From Paludibacteraceae bacterium (GTDB taxonomy: Bacteria > Bacteroidota > Bacteroidia > Bacteroidales > Paludibacteraceae), in the NCBI GenBank assembly GCA_017471285.1, contig JAFUUZ010000018.1, positions 1-52,896 on the forward strand: 52,896 bases of DNA, in the 5' to 3' direction. The first letter of the stretch is position 1, and each line of letters starts with the position of its first letter. Position numbers and translations under genes: made by a program. The notes beneath the pieces were generated by a model. The model ran no database searches, was not told the DNA's origin, and saw nothing but the letters and a program-made list of their open reading frames with translations. This document shows positions 50,401-52,896 of the stretch, piece after piece.

Positions 50401-50599
50401 TAAGGGAGAAATTACCGTCAAAATCGGTGATCGTACCATTGGTAGTACCGATCTCCAGCACAGATGCGCCGATAATAGGCTCGCCGTTCGCAGCATCCGT
50501 AACCGTACCCTGTACGGCTACCTGAGCAAAGGCGGTCATTCCTGTCATCAACAGGAAAGCCATCAACACGGCGCGGAATGAAAGAAGATTGTTTTTCAT
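47408..50599 (-). CDS. SusC/RagA-family TonB-linked outer-membrane transporter
   Basis: 1063 residues. Signal peptide, carboxypeptidase-D-like domain (VQGTVTDAANGEPIIGASV), the DEVVVVGYG motif at the TonB box, a plug (LSGKIAGVSVTSNDGTPGGGATIRIRGGSSLSASNDPLIVIDG) and a long beta-barrel ending in VVGLSLNF. With SusD it imports oligosaccharides across the outer membrane. It is 87 nt from the MFS transporter, whose spacer holds no clear TAnnTTTG promoter, so the four genes are probably one operon. Confidence 0.96.
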   Translation of the reverse strand: MKNNLLSFRAVLMAFLLMTGMTAFAQVAVQGTVTDAANGEPIIGASVLEIGTTNGTITDFDGNFSLTVKPGAKLSISYMGYKTQELAAAASMAVRLGEDAELLDEVVVVGYGVVKKNDATGSVTAIKPDDMNKGLQTTATDMLSGKIAGVSVTSNDGTPGGGATIRIRGGSSLSASNDPLIVIDGLAMDNDGVKGVANPLSLVNPNDIESFTVLKDASATAIYGSRASNGVIIITTKKGTANQKLKVSYNGNVSFGTLLQTMNVMNGDELRSYAQDLYNDQVMNPATYRPKVLDYLGSDNTNWQKEIYRTAISTDHNVSLMGGTKNMPYRFSIGYTDQNGIIKTSNMQRVTASLNLNPSFLDKHLTFNLNAKGMYIFNRYAPGVVGNAISFDPTTPVMGEAIGYLTGAPVGADQTVLGQIFGGYFGRVQGGAALNDSEWTSMYNTQTIANPASLLNYTNDRANSGSFVGNLEADYKIHGFEDLHIHANFGADYSYGKQVTEIDRLIQSTDNGYYGYYGYEWVKKYNLQFNAYAQYYKDFNENQHFDIMAGGEYQKFHLNSYREGWRTYPMTNNDEALRGQRKDYSDYTYGTQSALLSFFGRANWVGWNQVMATVTLRADASTRFAPNVRWGLFPSVALGWKIKETFLKDVNWLNDLKLRLGYGITGQQSVADAFQYLAVYKQNTPGPGAWSTLGEKASDVDLTGKKENVDYIIGQDGYVYYMTYRPNEYNPDLTWEKTTTYNAGIDFAFLNNRISGSFDYYYRITNDLINRVTIPAGTNFKTEVVKNVGSLTNQGVEFAINAVAIDMKNFKWDLGYNVAWNQNKIVSLTGSDAPGYYEYNTSSGIGNGNYVQANTVGKPINSFYVYESKTNPNTGLLYLVDQNHPDALPGDAEYDLTAEDKIFYHSPAAPVSMGFNTKFQFYGVDLGITFRANIGNYVYNSVLQDQLQYVTSAFDAKFNGYHNILWNAYNAYYDDGCQLRNETNGVLSTYFVQKASFLRCDNITLGYSFAPKNNKVNGRVYCTVSNPFVVTAYKGLDPEMPGGIDSNMYPRCMTTVVGLSLNF

Positions 50600-50654
50600 T
50601 TGCTTGTGTGTTTTTTATTAAGTATTATTGTTGTTTGTGATAGTATTCTAGTAT

Positions 50655-50668
50655 CCTAGGATCCTAGG
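50655..50668. repeat. Perfect 14-bp palindrome in the MFS-SusC spacer
   Basis: CCTAGGATCCTAGG lies in a run of CTAG-type near-repeats (50647-50676). It might serve as a binding site or simply be another slippage array. Confidence 0.45.
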
Positions 50669-50686
50669 GTCCTAGTGTTTTTTCGG

Positions 50687-52042
50687 TTATTCTTTCTCTT
50701 TGATGAGGAAGACAGCGGCGGCACCGAGGAGCAGGAGCACTCCGGCAACAACCAGCATGCCTGCTTGCACGTGCGCGCATACATATTTAAGGAATAATCC
50801 TCCGCAAAGGGCAGCGATGATCTGCGGGATACATATCGTACAGTTGAAGAGCCCGAGGTAATATCCCATGTTACCACCCTTGATGGCGTTGGTAACGATC
50901 GTGAACGGGAGTGCCAGCATAGCAGCCCAAGCCGCTCCGATAAGAGCATAGCTGATGAAGAGGACGTATTGGTTGGATACAAACCAGATGGAGATAAATC
51001 CGATTGCACCTACCACAAGCGAGATAGCATATGCACCTTTGTTGCCCGTCCATTTCTCGAGAAGCGGAAGCACCATAGCCCAGAGGAGTGATCCTACCGC
51101 CTGAACGCAGAAGACCACGCCAACCCAATCGCCGGCAGACTGATATTCCAAAGCGGCAGTAGAGGCTTCATCCCAGCCGAAGCAGTTAACCGCAATAGCT
51201 CCGATCGAATAAGTCCACATATACATGAACGCCGCCCAACAGAAGAACTGGACAAGTCCGACCGTCCAGAAAGCGGAAGGCGCTTTGCGGAGTAAGGTTA
51301 TGAAACCTTCCTCCGATTTGTCGTTTGTAGTTTGTGATTTGTCTTCTTTCTCCTTAATGCCGTGGAACTCCGCATACTCCTGCGGGTTGAGTTCCTTCAC
51401 CGTAGCGAAAGTATAAAGGACACAAAGAATCAGGATAGCCGCTCCGGCATAGAACGACCATTTGACGGAATCCGGTATAACTCCCTCGGGAGCCGTATTG
51501 GCTATTCCGATCCATGTAAAGAAGATCGGGAAGAGGTAGCCGACCACGGATCCTGCATTACAGAGAGCCGACTGGATGGCATATGCCGTTCCTTTCTGCT
51601 CCTCGTTGACCATGTCGCCGACCATCATCTTAAACGGCTGCATAGCGATATTGATAGAAGTATCCAGAAACATGAGGCTGAAGATACCAAACCACATCGC
51701 TGCGTTGAGCCCGAGGAAAGCAGACTGCGCAAAGCTGAAGTTACCTGCGTTCGGGAGGAGCAGCATCACCGCGAGCGCGATGAGCGCGCCTACGAGCAGA
51801 TAAGGTTTACGACGCCCGAGGCGCGTCCATGTCCTGTCCGAATACTTGCCTACCAAAGGCTGAACGATCATTCCCATCAAAGGAGGAAGGATCCAAAAGA
51901 AGCTCAAAGTGTGGGGGTCTGCGCCCAGCGTAGCGAAGATACGGGATATATTAGCGCTCTGCAACGCATAGGCGATTTGTACTCCGAAAAATCCAAAGCT
52001 CAGATTAAAGAGCTGCGTGAAGGATAAATTCCGTTTCTGCAT
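50687..52042 (-). CDS. MFS sugar transporter (GPH/SLC45-like)
   Basis: 451 residues with twelve membrane helices; LVGKYSDRTWTRLGRRKPYLL is the loop 2-3 signature of the GPH:cation symporter/SLC45-like family, and a KEKEDKSQTTNDKSEEG loop separates the halves. Members in Bacteroidetes carry maltose, sucrose or other disaccharides into the cytoplasm. First of the MFS-SusC-SusD-SusE run, it supplies the inner-membrane step that a glycan locus needs. No glycoside hydrolase of the locus is in the window; it may lie further away, or the GH2 gene may serve. Confidence 0.9.
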   Translation of the reverse strand: MQKRNLSFTQLFNLSFGFFGVQIAYALQSANISRIFATLGADPHTLSFFWILPPLMGMIVQPLVGKYSDRTWTRLGRRKPYLLVGALIALAVMLLLPNAGNFSFAQSAFLGLNAAMWFGIFSLMFLDTSINIAMQPFKMMVGDMVNEEQKGTAYAIQSALCNAGSVVGYLFPIFFTWIGIANTAPEGVIPDSVKWSFYAGAAILILCVLYTFATVKELNPQEYAEFHGIKEKEDKSQTTNDKSEEGFITLLRKAPSAFWTVGLVQFFCWAAFMYMWTYSIGAIAVNCFGWDEASTAALEYQSAGDWVGVVFCVQAVGSLLWAMVLPLLEKWTGNKGAYAISLVVGAIGFISIWFVSNQYVLFISYALIGAAWAAMLALPFTIVTNAIKGGNMGYYLGLFNCTICIPQIIAALCGGLFLKYVCAHVQAGMLVVAGVLLLLGAAAVFLIKEKE

Positions 52043-52121
52043 GGTCGATTAGTTAATTCTAAATTGCGATTTATCGTTCAAAGTCTATAGCATTTGCTAT
52101 ATATACTTTACAAATCGGGCA

Positions 52122-52153
52122 CAAAATTACTACATTTTTTTGAAACATGCAAG
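52122..52153 (-). promoter_or_regulatory. Promoter of the MFS-SusCDE operon
   Basis: -7 TAATTTTG (complement of 52122-52129), 19-nt spacer, -33 TTGC (complement of 52149-52152). The leader is ~75 nt. Confidence 0.7.
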
Positions 52154-52210
52154 AGTTTTTTGCATTTTTTTGCATTTTTTTGTATTTTTTCATATTTTTC
52201 AATCGAAACA

Positions 52211-52228
52211 TATCGAAATCTTTCGATA
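52211..52228. promoter_or_regulatory. Perfect palindrome upstream of the MFS-Sus promoter
   Basis: TATCGAAA-TC-TTTCGATA, 18 bp, ~58 bp upstream of the -33 element: a position suited to an activator site. No regulator gene is in the window. Confidence 0.5.
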
Positions 52229-52340
52229 GAATGGTGCCATTTTAGTCAAAGGTATCCATGAAATCATGCTCAAAAAGCCTTCGGAAACCGGCATAAAAAC
52301 ATGGAATTTTTCGTTCATTTCAGGATGGATGCACTATAAA

Positions 52341-52358
52341 ATAGTATATATATACTAT
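52341..52358. repeat. AT-rich 18-bp palindrome
   Basis: ATAGTATAT/ATATACTAT, perfect, followed by a related TATATATATAG stretch. No coding region is supported in 52043-52896; the spacer holds promoters, palindromes and repeats only. Confidence 0.5.
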
Positions 52359-52400
52359 GTATATATATAGAAAGAGTGCATTTTGTACAAAATACAGTGT

Positions 52401-52444
52401 TTATCCTTGGGTTATCCTTGGGGAATCCTTGGGTTATCCTTTGG
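52401..52444. repeat. Period-11 array in the right-hand spacer
   Basis: Four exact 11-mers: TTATCCTTGGG, TTATCCTTGGG, GAATCCTTGGG, TTATCCTTTGG. Confidence 0.9.
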
Positions 52445-52568
52445 TAATGAGTCTATTCCGACCTTATTTCGAATTAGCCCCCACCCCAAAAGGTTCTATT
52501 ACCGTCCACCGGACGCTCAATCGGGCAGAGCCGTTCCAAATTCGATTTGGACGCAATGAACAAAGAAA

Positions 52569-52628
52569 GGAAGCCCCCCGGCCCCATGAAGGGGGAGAGG
52601 AAGCCCCCCGGCTCCCTAAAGGGGGAGA
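52569..52628. repeat. Two 30-bp GC-rich direct repeats with internal dyad
   Basis: GGAAGCCCCCCGGCCCCATG... and GGAAGCCCCCCGGCTCCCTA..., each of 30 bp, with CCCCC/GGGGG arms that can pair. Unusually GC-rich in an AT-rich spacer. Confidence 0.75.
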
Positions 52629-52764
52629 GGGAGAGAGTTGGGAGGAGAGAGACGGAATAAGGCAAAAAAATACATCAAAAAGGAATAATTCATAGGAAAG
52701 GAGAGATGACAAAAGGGAAAAAATAAAACAAAATGAAAAAAAATAGACAAAAAAGGAATGAGGT

Positions 52765-52796
52765 CTTGCATATGTAAAAAAATATTAGTACTTTTG
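52765..52796 (+). promoter_or_regulatory. Plus-strand promoter firing out of the window
   Basis: -33 CTTGC (52765-52769), 19-nt spacer, -7 TACTTTTG (52789-52796). It must serve a gene right of 52896. Confidence 0.7.
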
Positions 52797-52869
52797 TAGC
52801 GTTTTTGAGTAGAATGCCCCACCCGACCTTCCGATAGGGGGAAGGAGAAAGGAACCAGACGGGAGAGGA

Positions 52870-52896
52870 GAATTGAGAATTGAGAATTGAGAATTG
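52870..52896. repeat. Period-7 array cut by the window end
   Basis: GAATTGA three times plus GAATTG; the array probably continues. It would lie in the leader of the next gene. Confidence 0.85.

Noticed and set aside
50647..50676. Terminator after the MFS gene
   Set aside because: The palindrome has no T tract in the minus direction, so read-through into susC is more likely.
52357..52822. Small open frames at the right end
   Set aside because: They run through GC-rich dyad repeats and purine-rich DNA and have no start context or protein-like sequence.

Overview
The window looks like chromosomal DNA of a Bacteroidales bacterium, probably host- or gut-associated. Three things suggest this: a SusC/SusD/SusE-like glycan uptake locus, BspA-type leucine-rich repeats and PCMD-type surface proteins, and promoters of the Bacteroidetes type (TTTG/TTGC, then exactly 19 nt, then TAnnTTTG). 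I read at least nine such promoters with that spacing. Five secreted proteins end in a shared short C-terminal tag resembling a shortened type IX secretion (T9SS) sorting signal. No rRNA, tRNA, CRISPR array or prophage was seen. Genus and species cannot be decided from the sequence.

Layout. 1-1.6 kb: the 3' end of a tagged surface protein and an orphan C-terminal gene fragment. 1.6-5.1 kb (minus): argS, a GT2 glycosyltransferase and an MBL-fold hydrolase. 5.3-6.3 kb: a Fic protein with Gln where the catalytic His should be. 6.4-9.3 kb (minus): a BspA-like LRR surface protein and a small P-loop protein. 9.4-9.7 kb (minus): a candidate structured RNA with its own promoter and terminator. 9.9-10.3 kb: a small winged-helix protein. 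10.6-15.9 kb (plus): a secreted protein of six 20-residue repeats, prfB without a frameshift site, a short IMPACT-family protein, an acyltransferase, coaD and an S41 protease. 15.9-17.4 kb: an intact IS3/IS150-type element inserted in the loop of a terminator. 17.4-28.8 kb (minus): a likely four-gene operon of a TonB-dependent receptor, two paralogous PCMD proteins and a giant repeat protein. 29-32 kb (minus): a probable steroid/bile-acid reduction operon (5-alpha-reductase family, OYE-family flavoenzyme, SDR) with a palindrome just after its promoter. 32-36.3 kb (minus): overlapping genes for GH3, HAD, PlsC-type and EamA proteins. 36.3-36.9 kb: a regulatory spacer with repeat arrays and a possible tiny RNA. 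36.9-39.4 kb: a FecCD permease, panB and a membrane protein. 39.5-44.1 kb (plus): galK, galM and a GH2 enzyme, a galactoside-use operon. 44.4-52 kb (minus): an MFS sugar transporter and SusC, SusD and SusE-like proteins. 52-52.9 kb: a non-coding spacer with a plus-strand promoter firing out of the window.

How the parts work together. The gal operon and the Sus locus together suggest use of galactose-containing or other oligosaccharides: capture at the surface, import across the outer membrane, then inner-membrane uptake. The 17-29 kb operon looks like a second TonB-dependent uptake system whose surface partners carry the C-terminal tag.

The most unusual property is the intergenic DNA. Spacers between genes repeatedly hold short tandem arrays whose unit sequence differs from place to place but whose period is fixed. 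Period-7 arrays sit at gene junctions, where they often supply the stop codon of one gene and the start of the next. Period-11 arrays sit in other spacers, mostly upstream of promoters. Period-7-like stretches also occur inside argS, in frame.
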